64,000 bases of DNA from JALYRV01 sp040902895. Lineage in GTDB: Bacteria; Acidobacteriota; Vicinamibacteria; Vicinamibacterales; SCN-69-37. Position numbers and translations under genes: made by a program. Shown piece after piece: positions 1 through 7,310 of this stretch. The stretch is taken from assembly GCA_040902895.1 (NCBI GenBank), contig JBBDWL010000056.1:89641-153640 (forward strand). The letters run 5' to 3'. Within the stretch, counting starts at the first letter, position 1, and each line of letters starts with the position of its first letter. The notes under the pieces were generated by a model. The model was given only the letters and a program-made list of their open reading frames with translations. It was not told the origin of the DNA and made no database searches.

Positions 1-887
1 GCGATCCCCGCGGCAAGCCGCCGGCGCCGCTCGGCGCCCGACAGCCGCAGCTGCAGCGGATCGACCCGGAGCACGGCCTGTGCGAGCGCGCGCATATCGG
101 CGACATCGGGGGCCTCGGAGCCGCCGCGTCCCAGATGGCGCCGCGCCGCCGCGAAGTCGCCGAGCGCGAACGCCGCGCGTCCCGCGCCCGTCTGCGCAGC
201 GGCGTTCTGCGGATCGTCCTCGAGCACGCCGCGATACACGTTCAGCGCACGCCCCGGATCGCCCGCCTCGAGGAACAGACGCGCGGCCTCGAGCCTGGGG
301 CCCGGCTCCGCCGGCAGGTCCGCCTCGAGCAGCAGGAGCTGCGAAATCGCACGGCTGTGCATGTCGTTCGCAATGAGGTACCCGACCATGCGCACGCGCA
401 GACGCCGTCGCTCGTCGAGCCGCTCCGGCTCCCACGCGCCATGCAGCGCGCTCTGATAGAACCGGACGGCCTCGGGGACGTTGCTGAGACCGGCCTCGAC
501 TTCCGCCAGGCCGACGTTGACGTCCGGATCCTCTGGCCGCGTCTCGCGCAGCGTGAGCAGCGCCTGTCGCGCCGCCGTCGGATTGCCGGCCGCCGCCAGC
601 GCGCGCCCGAACGCGAGGTGGTATTCCTGCTTGTCGCGATCGAGCGCCCTTGCCCGGCCCAGCGCTTCAACCGCCTGCTCGATGCGCCCCTGTTCCATGT
701 GCGCCAGACCGCGCCCATACCAGGTACGCGCGTCGCCTTCGCGCAGATGGTGCGCCGCGTCGGCCGACGCCTTCGTGACGATGAAGCCCGCAATCGCGGC
801 GCCGCAGAGAATCAGCAGGACGATGATCTCGCGATGCACGAAGCGCGAGAGCGTGAATGACGAGGGGTACCGGGAGCTTTCGACCAT
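1..887 (-). CDS. Membrane-anchored TPR-repeat protein (C-terminus beyond window)
   Basis: Reading from an ATG at 887 the frame stays open to the window edge (about 295 residues visible). A hydrophobic segment at about residues 21-38 (IIVLLILCGAAIAGFIV) predicts an N-terminal membrane anchor. It is followed by helical repeats with TPR-like spacing and residues (WYGRGLAHMEQGRIEQAVEA, then YHLAFGRALAAAGNPTAARQ, then GAGRAAFALGDFAAARRHL). TPR arrays are protein-interaction scaffolds; no enzymatic domain is visible in the part present. It lies 17 bases downstream of the acid phosphatase gene on the same strand, so the two are probably co-transcribed. No clear ribosome binding site was seen before the ATG. 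The downstream part of the protein is missing, so a C-terminal effector domain cannot be excluded. Confidence 0.75.
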   Translation of the reverse strand, partial: MVESSRYPSSFTLSRFVHREIIVLLILCGAAIAGFIVTKASADAAHHLREGDARTWYGRGLAHMEQGRIEQAVEALGRARALDRDKQEYHLAFGRALAAAGNPTAARQALLTLRETRPEDPDVNVGLAEVEAGLSNVPEAVRFYQSALHGAWEPERLDERRRLRVRMVGYLIANDMHSRAISQLLLLEADLPAEPGPRLEAARLFLEAGDPGRALNVYRGVLEDDPQNAAAQTGAGRAAFALGDFAAARRHLGRGGSEAPDVADMRALAQAVLRVDPLQLRLSGAERRRRLAAGI

Positions 888-904
888 CCGGGTTCCGGGA
901 AGCC

Positions 905-1663
905 CTACTGCCAGCTTCCGTACATCGGATTCGGCAGCATGAAGAACCGGACGCCGAACTCGGCGAACGCCGCGTCCCCGCCTTTCTTCATCGCCTGATT
1001 CAGGGCTGGAAAATCAAGAATGTTGTCGCCGACGAACGCGACGACGTCGACGGGCGCGGCGGCAGCGAACGCCCGGCCGCTTGCCACGGAGGCGAAGCGC
1101 GGGTTCTTGTCTGACGGCGTGCCGTCAGGACGGCACAGCATCACGTCGTAGACGAGTTGATGCGCGCGGAACACGGCTTCGGTGTCGGCGCATTCCGATC
1201 CAAGCCGGTTGGTGACGATGGCGATGCGGCCGCCAAGCGCGCGAACGCGCGAGAGAAACGGGGCCGCGCCGGCGATGGGCGTCGCGTCCCTGCGTTTCAC
1301 CCAGGCGTTCCAGCTCTCGGCCGTATAGCCACGCCGCTGGCGCGCGCGCTCGAGCTGGTATTGGAAGTTGCTGATGACCGTCTCGTCGGCATCGAGCACG
1401 ACCGCCCAGGCTCCGCGCGCGCGCAACGGCGCCTGTTGTTCCACACGTGCGGTCGCGGTCTTATAGGCCTGAAGCGCCAGGGCCTGATACTCGGCCGCGT
1501 CGCGCACCCATTTGAGATCGTTGGGTAATGCGGCTGAAGCGGGTGAAGCCGGTGAAACAGGCGCAGAAGGGGCCGCGGGTGAAGCAGCGGCCGGTGGGGC
1601 CGGCGGTGCGGAGGCGCACGCCGCCAGCATCAGCGCGAATGCGAACGCGGCCGCGTGCTTCAT
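905..1663 (-). CDS. Acid phosphatase lipoprotein, HAD superfamily subclass IIIB
   Basis: 252 residues. The N-terminus is a lipoprotein signal with lipobox LAAC (Cys16), followed by an Ala/Pro-rich linker, so the protein should be anchored on the outer face of a membrane. The HAD motif I is VVLDADETVISN, the form typical of class B / lipoprotein e(P4) acid phosphatases, which remove phosphate from nucleotides and other monoesters outside the cytoplasm. Motif II is IAIVTNR and motif IV is VGDNILDFPAL, so all catalytic acidic positions appear present. The start is fixed by the signal peptide. It begins 1 base after the DUF411 stop and precedes the TPR gene by 17 bases, which suggests one transcript. 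Family assignment is firm; the substrate is not known. Confidence 0.85.
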   Translation of the reverse strand: MKHAAAFAFALMLAACASAPPAPPAAASPAAPSAPVSPASPASAALPNDLKWVRDAAEYQALALQAYKTATARVEQQAPLRARGAWAVVLDADETVISNFQYQLERARQRRGYTAESWNAWVKRRDATPIAGAAPFLSRVRALGGRIAIVTNRLGSECADTEAVFRAHQLVYDVMLCRPDGTPSDKNPRFASVASGRAFAAAAPVDVVAFVGDNILDFPALNQAMKKGGDAAFAEFGVRFFMLPNPMYGSWQ

Positions 1664-1664
1664 C

Positions 1665-2147
1665 TCAGTGCTTCGCGAATACGCGCGTGACGCCGTTCTT
1701 GTCGAATGTCAGCACGTCGTAGGGCTGCGCCGGCCGGCCCGGCACTTCCATGCCCGGCGATCCGGCGGGCATGCCGGGCAGGGCGAGTCCCGCGACGGCA
1801 GGCCGCTCTTTCAGCATCCTTTTCACATCCGCCGCCGGCACGTGTCCTTCGACGACGTAGCCATTCACGATCCCGGTATGGCACGACTGCACCCCGGTGG
1901 GCACGCCATGCTTCGATTTGATCGACGAGAGATCGTTCAGGTCGGTGACGTGCACCGTGAAGCCGTTCTGCTTCATGTGCTCGACCCATTTCGCGCAGCA
2001 GCCGCACGTCGGGGTCTTATAGACGGCCATCATCACAGGTTTGGGCGCCGCCGCGCGGGCGCGCTGCGCCGCGGTTTGCGCCGCGGGCGCGGTGGAAAGG
2101 GCAGCGACGCCGAGAGCGGCCGCCAGCGTGAGAACAGAAGCTTTCAT
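1665..2147 (-). CDS. DUF411 metal-binding periplasmic protein
   Basis: 160 residues from the ATG at 2147, which opens directly into a signal peptide (MKASVLTLAAALGVAALS). The frame is open further upstream but without a signal there. The mature part has the DUF411 hallmark YKTPTCGCCAKWVEHMK with a CGCC pair, and later SCHTGIVNGYVVEGHVP, giving conserved Cys/His residues expected to bind a metal, usually copper, in the periplasm. DUF411 proteins are commonly found near copper or other metal resistance genes; no copper ATPase or oxidase is nearby here. It is the first gene of a tight minus-strand run with the acid phosphatase. It is divergent from the FKBP gene, with a short shared upstream region of about 45 bases. 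Confidence 0.85.
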   Translation of the reverse strand: MKASVLTLAAALGVAALSTAPAAQTAAQRARAAAPKPVMMAVYKTPTCGCCAKWVEHMKQNGFTVHVTDLNDLSSIKSKHGVPTGVQSCHTGIVNGYVVEGHVPAADVKRMLKERPAVAGLALPGMPAGSPGMEVPGRPAQPYDVLTFDKNGVTRVFAKH

Positions 2148-2180
2148 ACGATCCAGTTTATCTCCCCCGGTCAAAAAAAC

Positions 2181-2186
2181 TATGAT
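2181..2186 (+). promoter_or_regulatory. Candidate -10 element for the FKBP gene
   Basis: The hexamer TATGAT ends 7 bases before the ATG at 2194. A transcript starting at the usual distance would begin at or next to that ATG, giving a leaderless message. No convincing -35 hexamer is seen upstream. This weakly favours 2194 over the in-frame ATG at 2182 as the start. Confidence 0.3.
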
Positions 2187-2193
2187 TGAGGTC

Positions 2194-2619
2194 ATGCGTT
2201 CGATGTTTTTGGGCCTGACTGTAATGGCTCTGCTCGCCACCGCCGCCTGCGGCGACAACCCCGCCGCGCCGACGAATCTCGCGCGCTTCTCGCAGACCGA
2301 TCTCGTCGTCGGCACCGGCGCTGACGCGGTCAGCGGCAGCAGCATCAAGGTGCATTACACGGGCTGGCTGTACAACGACGAGCGCCCGGATCAGAAGGGG
2401 GCGCCGTTCGATACGTCCGTGGGACGCGATCCGCTCGGCTTCCTGCTGGGGCAGGGCCAGGTCATCGCCGGGTGGGACCAGGGTCTGGTGGGCATGAAGG
2501 TCGGCGGGCAGCGCCGCCTCATCATCCCGCCGTCTCTCGCCTACGGCAACGCCCGCCGCGGCCCGATCCCTCCCAACGCCACGCTGGTGTTCGACGTCGA
2601 GCTGATCGAAGTGCAGTAG
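2194..2619 (+). CDS. FKBP-type peptidyl-prolyl cis-trans isomerase lipoprotein
   Basis: 141 residues. The signal MRSMFLGLTVMALLATAAC ends in a lipobox, so the protein should be membrane-tethered and act on folding of exported proteins. The FKBP domain fills the rest: VHYTGWLYND, FDTSVGRDPLGFLLGQGQ, VIAGWDQGLVGMKVGG, RRLIIPPSLAYG and FDVELIEV match the core of the isomerase, including the pocket aromatic residues. The chosen start keeps the signal peptide; an ATG at 2182 adds four residues (MIEV). It is divergent from DUF411, and the region after it holds no gene until the barrel protein. Function is assigned with confidence; client proteins are unknown. Confidence 0.88.
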   Translation: MRSMFLGLTVMALLATAACGDNPAAPTNLARFSQTDLVVGTGADAVSGSSIKVHYTGWLYNDERPDQKGAPFDTSVGRDPLGFLLGQGQVIAGWDQGLVGMKVGGQRRLIIPPSLAYGNARRGPIPPNATLVFDVELIEVQ

Positions 2620-2799
2620 CAGCCGCGCAACCGTCGCGGCAATTGCTCCGTCGGCGCAGTGCGGCCTCTCAGCAGCGGCTGCGACTGCTTCGCCCTCCTG
2701 CTCGACACGCCGGTAAAACATCACTCCGGGCTTTCGAATGCGCAGATAACGAGTTATGTGCCTTGCCTGTCCTGAGCCCTGCGTGATGCTTTACGGGCA

Positions 2800-2906
2800 C
2801 CTGACGGCGTGTCTCGAAGTCGGGCTCCGCAGTCGCATCCGCAGCTCCGAGGCCGCGCGGCCGTCGCGGCGATTGCGGAGGCGGACTTGCGAGACGTGCC
2901 GTCAGG
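2800..2906. repeat. Imperfect long inverted repeat in gene-free DNA
   Basis: CCTGACGGCGTGTCTCGAAG at 2800 pairs with the complement of the segment ending at 2906 (GAGACGTGCCGTCAGG) with a few mismatches. The interior continues to pair partly (CTCCGCA...TGCGGAG and the core GAGGCCGCGCGGCC). It sits in the gene-free stretch 2620-2904, where I see no convincing coding sequence. It directly abuts the next hairpin. It could be a REP/MITE-like palindrome or a structured transcript. Confidence 0.55.
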
Positions 2907-3052
2907 AACAGCCCAATGTAAATCGTAGATTGTAAATAGCATCGTCTATTGCGCTATTGTGCCCGTCGCGCTGTGACGCTGTGACGCCGTGACGGGCCAA
3001 TACCTCAATAGACGATGCTATTTACAATTTACAATTTACATTGGCCTGTTCC
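2905..3052. repeat. Long near-perfect hairpin (47-base arms, 54-base loop)
   Basis: The left arm 2905-2951 and right arm 3006-3052 are inverted copies differing at about three positions. The arms are conspicuously AT-rich (for example TTTACAATTTACAATTTACA) in an otherwise GC-rich region. The loop carries three near-tandem units GCTGTGAC/GCTGTGAC/GCCGTGAC and an inner CCCGTC...GACGGG pair. The right arm ends exactly one base before the stop codon of the minus-strand barrel gene, so a transcript leaving that gene would fold into this hairpin. No poly-U tract follows, so a simple intrinsic terminator is not clear. A mobile palindromic element is the alternative. Confidence 0.8.
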
Positions 3053-4066
3053 TTAGCGGTTGAAGCTGACGCGCAGGCCGACGATGACGAAGGTCATGCG
3101 CTCGTCGAGGCTGCCTTCGCCTCCGGTCTCGACGCCTTTGCCCTTGAGCGCCGCGCGCCCTGCTTCGCCGTAGAGCGCGACCGCCGGCGCGACCCACGCT
3201 TCGATGCCGCCGCCGAACGTCCAGCCCCATCCCGCCGTGCGCAACTCGAACCGGTCTTCGATGCCGTCGACCGAATTCTGAACCGTGGTGTGATCCGCGC
3301 GGTGATACGTGGCGCCGCCCTGTCCGAAGATGCGTACGGGGCCGAGCGGCGCGCCGACTTTTCCCTGAAACATCACGACGTGCGGCTCGAGCGTGGTACG
3401 GAAGAGCGAGTTGCCGACCGCGCCTTCCGATGCAACGTTTCGCGGCTTCATGTAGCTCGCCTCGACGCCGAGATAGGGCGTCAGCCAGTAGGCCACGCCG
3501 CCCGCGAACGCCGCACCGCGATCGTCGCCCGGACATTCCGCGATGCCTGCGCACGCCAGCGCTCGCGCGTTGTGAAGCTGGCTGAAGCCGCCGCCGCCAA
3601 AGATGATCAGGCCGGTCGGCGATCGCGCCCACGCTCTCGGCGCACGCAGATCGAACGGCCCCTGCCGCAGCAGCACGGTGGGCGTCGCTCCGGCCAGATT
3701 GACGACGATCGTGCTGATTGGCTGGATGACGAAGAGTCCCGGCAGCGGCGTGCGGGTGCATCCCTCCTGCGGGGGTGGCGGCGTGGCGTCGCGGTCGACG
3801 ATGACGAGGCGGCGCACCGTGGCGCACACGTCGACATACAGGTTGACGCGAACTTCGCCTGGCTCCGACAGCGTGCCCTTCATCACGGCGTCACCCGCGT
3901 CATTGGCCGTGCCCGCCGCCGTTGCGCCGCCCTGCACGACTTCCGCGGCCGTGCCGGGCGCCAGCCCGCGCACGACCACGGTCTGCGCCGCCGCGCTTGC
4001 GGCTCCCAGCGTCGCGCCAAACACGCCGGCCAGCGCGAGCGGCCGCCACACTCTCGATGAAATCAT
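3053..4066 (-). CDS. Secreted outer-membrane beta-barrel-like protein
   Basis: 337 residues from the ATG at 4066, chosen because it opens with a signal peptide (LALAGVFGATLGAASAAAQ). The N-terminal third holds a small beta-rich domain with two cysteines (VDVCATVRRL, QEGCTRTP). The C-terminal 170 residues alternate polar and aromatic residues with glycine-rich turns (FGGGGFSQL, AGGVAYWLTPYLGVEASYMK, GWGWTFGGGIEAW, FVIVGLRVSF), the pattern of an eight-strand outer-membrane barrel. No enzyme motif is visible. The final residues FNR are not the usual terminal Phe. It lies 19 bases downstream of the hydrolase gene, so may be the last gene of a channel/GIY-YIG/hydrolase run. Role unknown; a surface or porin-like protein is the likeliest guess. 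Confidence 0.7.
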   Translation of the reverse strand: MISSRVWRPLALAGVFGATLGAASAAAQTVVVRGLAPGTAAEVVQGGATAAGTANDAGDAVMKGTLSEPGEVRVNLYVDVCATVRRLVIVDRDATPPPPQEGCTRTPLPGLFVIQPISTIVVNLAGATPTVLLRQGPFDLRAPRAWARSPTGLIIFGGGGFSQLHNARALACAGIAECPGDDRGAAFAGGVAYWLTPYLGVEASYMKPRNVASEGAVGNSLFRTTLEPHVVMFQGKVGAPLGPVRIFGQGGATYHRADHTTVQNSVDGIEDRFELRTAGWGWTFGGGIEAWVAPAVALYGEAGRAALKGKGVETGGEGSLDERMTFVIVGLRVSFNR

Positions 4067-4085
4067 CAGAGGATTATGAAGCAGT

Positions 4086-5228
4086 TCAGCGTCTGGGCGC
4101 GAGGGCCGCGGCGAGAAACCGTTCGGTGTAGTAGAGCGACAGCTGGCCGCCGAGACCCTGCGGCACGGCGTCGAAGGCATGTTCGGACCACGGAATTTCC
4201 AGCAGCACCGAGCGCGCGCCGGCGGTTTTGAGGCGCTCGTGCAGGTCGCGGGCAAATCTGTGGCGCACCACATGGTCGCGCACGCCCTGAATCTGCAGCG
4301 TCGGCGGAACGCCCCCCGAGACGTAGGTCACCGGCGAAGCCTCTCGATAGCGAACGGGCTGCGTTTCAGGCGTGCCGCCAAGGAAGCTTTCGAGCAGAGA
4401 TCGCACCGATGCCGGATCCGGCCTTGGCGGATCTTTCCACCCTTCCAGGAGATCTGTGGGACCGTAATAGCTCACCACCGCGCGCACGGGCGGCTTGTCG
4501 ACGTATGCCGCCAGCAGCGCGAGCTGCGCGCCTGCCGAGCGGCCGACGATCGCAATGCGATCGACGTCGAGGTCAGATGACCTGCCCGACGCGCGAATCC
4601 ACGCAAGGGCGGCCTGCACGTCTTCGAGGTTCGCGGGCCATTGCCATCGCGGCGCGAGCCGATACTCGATCGCAATCACGACGTAGCCCTGGCTCGTGAA
4701 GTACCGCGCGAACGTCTCATTGTCGGCCCTGGTGCCGCGCTGCCAGGAGCCGCCGTGAATCTGCAGCAGGACGGGATAGCGGCCGCGCGCCGCGGGCTGG
4801 TAGATATCGAGCACCAGCGGCAGGCCTTCCGGCGTGGCGAACTGCACGCCGCGGCTGATGCGCGGCTGCGGCGCCTTGATGCCGAGGAAGAGATCGCGCG
4901 TCACGATCGGCGACGGACGCATGCCCGGGGACGCGCCGAGCCGCGCGCCCGGGAATGCCGTCGTCAGCGCTCCATCGAACGCACGAATCGTCGACGACAT
5001 CTGCCACAGCGGAATCGCCGCGAGCCCGGCGGCGACGAGCGCGAACAGTACGCCAAGCTTGCGCACCGACTTGCCGCGAAAACACAGCAGCAGGACGATG
5101 GCGGATGCGGCAAGCAGGATCGGACTGACCTCTGGCACGCCGACGCCGAGCGGGAGCAGCCACATGTTGGGCGCCGGCACCACGATCCAGACCGCGAGGA
5201 ACAGCAGCGCCGCCGCAATCAGCGCCAT
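4086..5228 (-). CDS. Membrane-anchored alpha/beta hydrolase (BD-FAE / esterase-lipase type)
   Basis: 380 residues. The N-terminal 90 residues hold three hydrophobic segments (MALIAAALLFLAVWIVV, ILLAASAIVLLLCF, LGVLFALVAAGLAAIPL). The C-terminal hydrolase domain has the oxyanion HGGSW motif, nucleophile motif GRSAGAQ and the late His in SEHAFD, so the Ser-Asp-His triad looks complete. Such enzymes cleave carboxyl esters; the active domain may face the periplasm. The start at 5228 is supported by the first membrane segment and lies inside the 3' end of the GIY-YIG gene (10-base overlap), suggesting translational coupling. The native substrate cannot be read from sequence. Confidence 0.8.
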   Translation of the reverse strand: MALIAAALLFLAVWIVVPAPNMWLLPLGVGVPEVSPILLAASAIVLLLCFRGKSVRKLGVLFALVAAGLAAIPLWQMSSTIRAFDGALTTAFPGARLGASPGMRPSPIVTRDLFLGIKAPQPRISRGVQFATPEGLPLVLDIYQPAARGRYPVLLQIHGGSWQRGTRADNETFARYFTSQGYVVIAIEYRLAPRWQWPANLEDVQAALAWIRASGRSSDLDVDRIAIVGRSAGAQLALLAAYVDKPPVRAVVSYYGPTDLLEGWKDPPRPDPASVRSLLESFLGGTPETQPVRYREASPVTYVSGGVPPTLQIQGVRDHVVRHRFARDLHERLKTAGARSVLLEIPWSEHAFDAVPQGLGGQLSLYYTERFLAAALAPRR

Positions 5229-5476
5229 GGCGTGGCGCTCCGCGCGATCAACGCCGCCTTCCCGGCGCGCTTCAGCCGCTTCAGCGCGTGCTCGCGTCTG
5301 AGGGCCTCGCCGACCGAGGCGCAAGGCTCCGAATAGACGAGCGTGACGGGGCGGCGGCCGGCCGTGTAGCGCGCGCCGCGTCCCTCGTTGTGCGCGGCGC
5401 ATCGCTGGGCGAGATCCATGGCATAGCCGGTATAGAACGTCCCGTCGGCGCAGCGGACGATGTAGACCGTGGGCAC
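5219..5476 (-). CDS. GIY-YIG nuclease superfamily protein (UPF0213 / YhbQ-like)
   Basis: 85 residues, the normal length for the stand-alone UPF0213 group. The signature is split as VYIVRC...FYTGYAMD (YIV for GIY, YTG for YIG), with the catalytic Arg in LAQRCAAHN and a Glu in HNEGRGARYT; RRPVTLVYSE is the usual following strand. Members are putative structure-specific DNA endonucleases, often annotated as excinuclease-like, but most are uncharacterised. Its 3' end overlaps the hydrolase start by 10 bases. It follows the potassium channel gene by 60 bases, a gap holding a small palindrome. Confidence 0.85.
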   Translation of the reverse strand: MPTVYIVRCADGTFYTGYAMDLAQRCAAHNEGRGARYTAGRRPVTLVYSEPCASVGEALRREHALKRLKRAGKAALIARSATPWR

Positions 5477-5509
5477 GGCAGCAGTCTACGCCTATTCGGC
5501 ACAGGGGTG

Positions 5510-5535
5510 GCGCAGCCCTTAGGGCTCGCGAGCCC
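5510..5535. repeat. Short palindrome between channel and GIY-YIG genes
   Basis: AGCCCTTAGGGCT (5514-5526) is a perfect dyad with 6-base arms around one T, followed by a second small GC stem (GGGCTCGCGAGCCC). There is no T-run after it on either strand, so it is more like a REP-type palindrome or a weak stem than a canonical terminator. Confidence 0.4.
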
Positions 5536-5536
5536 G

Positions 5537-7237
5537 CTACTCGAACAAGTCCGCGAACTTCCGCCGCTGCTCGAGGCTGCCGAGCATGATGAGCGAGGCA
5601 TCTTTCGGCAGCAGCATCTCGCTGCTCAGCGAGGTGATGAGCTCGCCGCCACGGTCCATCGCCACCACGCTGAGTCCCGTATTCGACCCGATGCCGGAGT
5701 CGGCGAGCCGCCGCCCGCCGAGCGCGCGCGGCACGTCGATCGAAAACAGCTGCACGCCCTCACCGAGCACCACCAGCTCGTAGCCGCGCAGCAGCGACAT
5801 GATGGACTCGACGCCGAGCGTCGCATAGCTCAGGACGAAATCGGCGCCCGCGCGATGAATCGCCTCGACGTTCCGCTCGTGCGTAATACGGCTGACAATG
5901 CGCACGACAGGATTGAGCCGCCGGCAGTACACCGCCAGATAAATGTTCATCGCATCGTCATTGGTGGTGAGCAGCACCGACGAGACGGCGTGGATGCCTG
6001 CCTGCTCGAGCAGTCGGCGGTCGGCGGCGTCGCCGGGGAACAGCATGACGCCCTCGTCGCGCATGGGCTCGAGCGCGAGCGGGCTGCGATCCACGGCATG
6101 CACCGTGGCGCCCTTGCGCCGGAGGGCGCGCGCGGCGGCGAAGCCGACTTTGCCGGCGCCGACGATCATGATCGGCGCGGGCGACGCCGTATGGCCGGAC
6201 GTCAGCGCGTTGAGCGCGGCGATCTGCGGCTCGGTGCCGGCCAGCACGAGCACGCTGTCGGCCTCGATGACGGAGTGCGGAAACGCGGGCTTCAGCTTGC
6301 CTCGCTCCCACAGTCCGACAACGCTGACGCCGACCCGCTCGCGCAAGCGGGTATCGCGCACCGTCTGGCCGGCGAGCGTGGAGTCGCGGGCCGGCAGCTC
6401 CGCAATCTGCAGGCCGCGATACGCGCCGATGATGTGCGCGTCGTTGTCGCCCGTGTCGACGCGATTGGCGAGGTACTCACCGAGGCGGTGTTTGAGCGGC
6501 AGCACGGTGGTCGCGCCGCTCAGCTCCAGCACGTCGATCGCGTCTTCTTCTTCGGCGATCGCCACGATGGGCAGCGCCGGCGCGATCTCGCGCGCCGTGA
6601 GCGTGATGTTGGAGTTGGCGGTATCTTCGCAGTTGGCGAGCAGCAGCCGTGCGCGATCGGCGTTCACGGCACGATAGGTCGCGCTCGCGTCGTTGTCGCC
6701 AGACACCACCGAGATGCCTTCGCCAATCATGGCGGCGGCCTTCGTGGGATCCGGCTCGATCACGTAGTACGGAACCTGTTCCGTGCGCAGCCGTTCGATC
6801 AGTCCTGCGGCAATCGCGTCATGCTCGATCAGGATGACGTGGCCCTCGACGTCCTCTGGTAGACGTCGTGGCGCCCGCAGCCGCACCCGTGCCTCGAGCC
6901 ACGGCGCATAGAACAGGCTGATGAACATGAAGGGCAGCATCACGAGCAGCAGGAACACGCCGGACAGCAGCACGAGAATGCTGAACAAGCGCCCGATGTC
7001 GCTCGTGAATGTGATGTCGCCAAACCCGAGCGTCGTCATGACGACGAGAGTCCAGTAGAAGCCAGTGATCCACGAGTGCTGCTCGCCCTCGTAGCGGATC
7101 TTGATGATGTGAAACAGGACGGCGTACAGGGTGATGAGCGCGATGAGCAGCGCGAGGTACTTGAGCAGCGCGCGCAGATTCGCGCGCGTTTCGCGATGGC
7201 CCAGCAGATAGGCGAGCTGGCTGCTCGAGAACTTCAT
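5537..7237 (-). CDS. RCK-gated potassium channel (Kch/TrkA-N type)
   Basis: 566 residues. A pore module occupies about residues 25-115: a membrane helix, the selectivity filter TTLGFGDI and a second helix (LFSILVLLSGVFLLLVMLPF). Two cytoplasmic RCK/TrkA-N units follow. The first starts near GHVILIEHD and has a degenerate nucleotide loop; the second, near PIMIVGAGKVGFAAARALR, has an intact GxGxxG. TrkA-C-like regions follow each. This is the architecture of ligand-gated prokaryotic K+ channels, acting in the inner membrane in potassium homeostasis. It is divergent from the alanine symporter gene, and its candidate -10 (GATAAT, 7252-7257 on the minus strand) lies 15 bases from the ATG. Confidence 0.9.
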   Translation of the reverse strand: MKFSSSQLAYLLGHRETRANLRALLKYLALLIALITLYAVLFHIIKIRYEGEQHSWITGFYWTLVVMTTLGFGDITFTSDIGRLFSILVLLSGVFLLLVMLPFMFISLFYAPWLEARVRLRAPRRLPEDVEGHVILIEHDAIAAGLIERLRTEQVPYYVIEPDPTKAAAMIGEGISVVSGDNDASATYRAVNADRARLLLANCEDTANSNITLTAREIAPALPIVAIAEEEDAIDVLELSGATTVLPLKHRLGEYLANRVDTGDNDAHIIGAYRGLQIAELPARDSTLAGQTVRDTRLRERVGVSVVGLWERGKLKPAFPHSVIEADSVLVLAGTEPQIAALNALTSGHTASPAPIMIVGAGKVGFAAARALRRKGATVHAVDRSPLALEPMRDEGVMLFPGDAADRRLLEQAGIHAVSSVLLTTNDDAMNIYLAVYCRRLNPVVRIVSRITHERNVEAIHRAGADFVLSYATLGVESIMSLLRGYELVVLGEGVQLFSIDVPRALGGRRLADSGIGSNTGLSVVAMDRGGELITSLSSEMLLPKDASLIMLGSLEQRRKFADLFE

Positions 7238-7251
7238 AGAGACGGCAGGAC

Positions 7252-7257
7252 ATTATC
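7252..7257 (-). promoter_or_regulatory. Candidate -10 for the potassium channel gene
   Basis: GATAAT on the minus strand, 14 bases before the ATG at 7237. No recognisable -35 is seen. A transcript from here would have a leader of only about 8 bases. Confidence 0.3.
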
Positions 7258-7295
7258 CCCCGCCTTTATCCGGTCGCGGCCCAGCCACCTTGCGC

Positions 7296-7301
7296 TAGAA
7301 T
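7296..7301 (+). promoter_or_regulatory. Candidate -10 for the alanine symporter gene
   Basis: TAGAAT ends 9 bases before the ATG at 7311, which would give a leader of only a few bases. There is no clear ribosome binding site before this ATG, consistent with (near-)leaderless translation. No good -35 was found. Confidence 0.3.
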
Positions 7302-7310
7302 CGCGCCGAC

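Noticed and set aside
135..860. 241-codon plus-strand frame at the window start
   Set aside because: Antisense to the TPR protein, whose membrane anchor and repeats read well on the minus strand.
2905..3052. Classical intrinsic terminator
   Set aside because: The arms are far too long, the stem is AT-rich and no U-tract follows on the minus-strand transcript, so a repeat element is a better description.
5288..6862. 524-codon plus-strand frame
   Set aside because: Antisense to the potassium channel, which has an intact selectivity filter and RCK domains.
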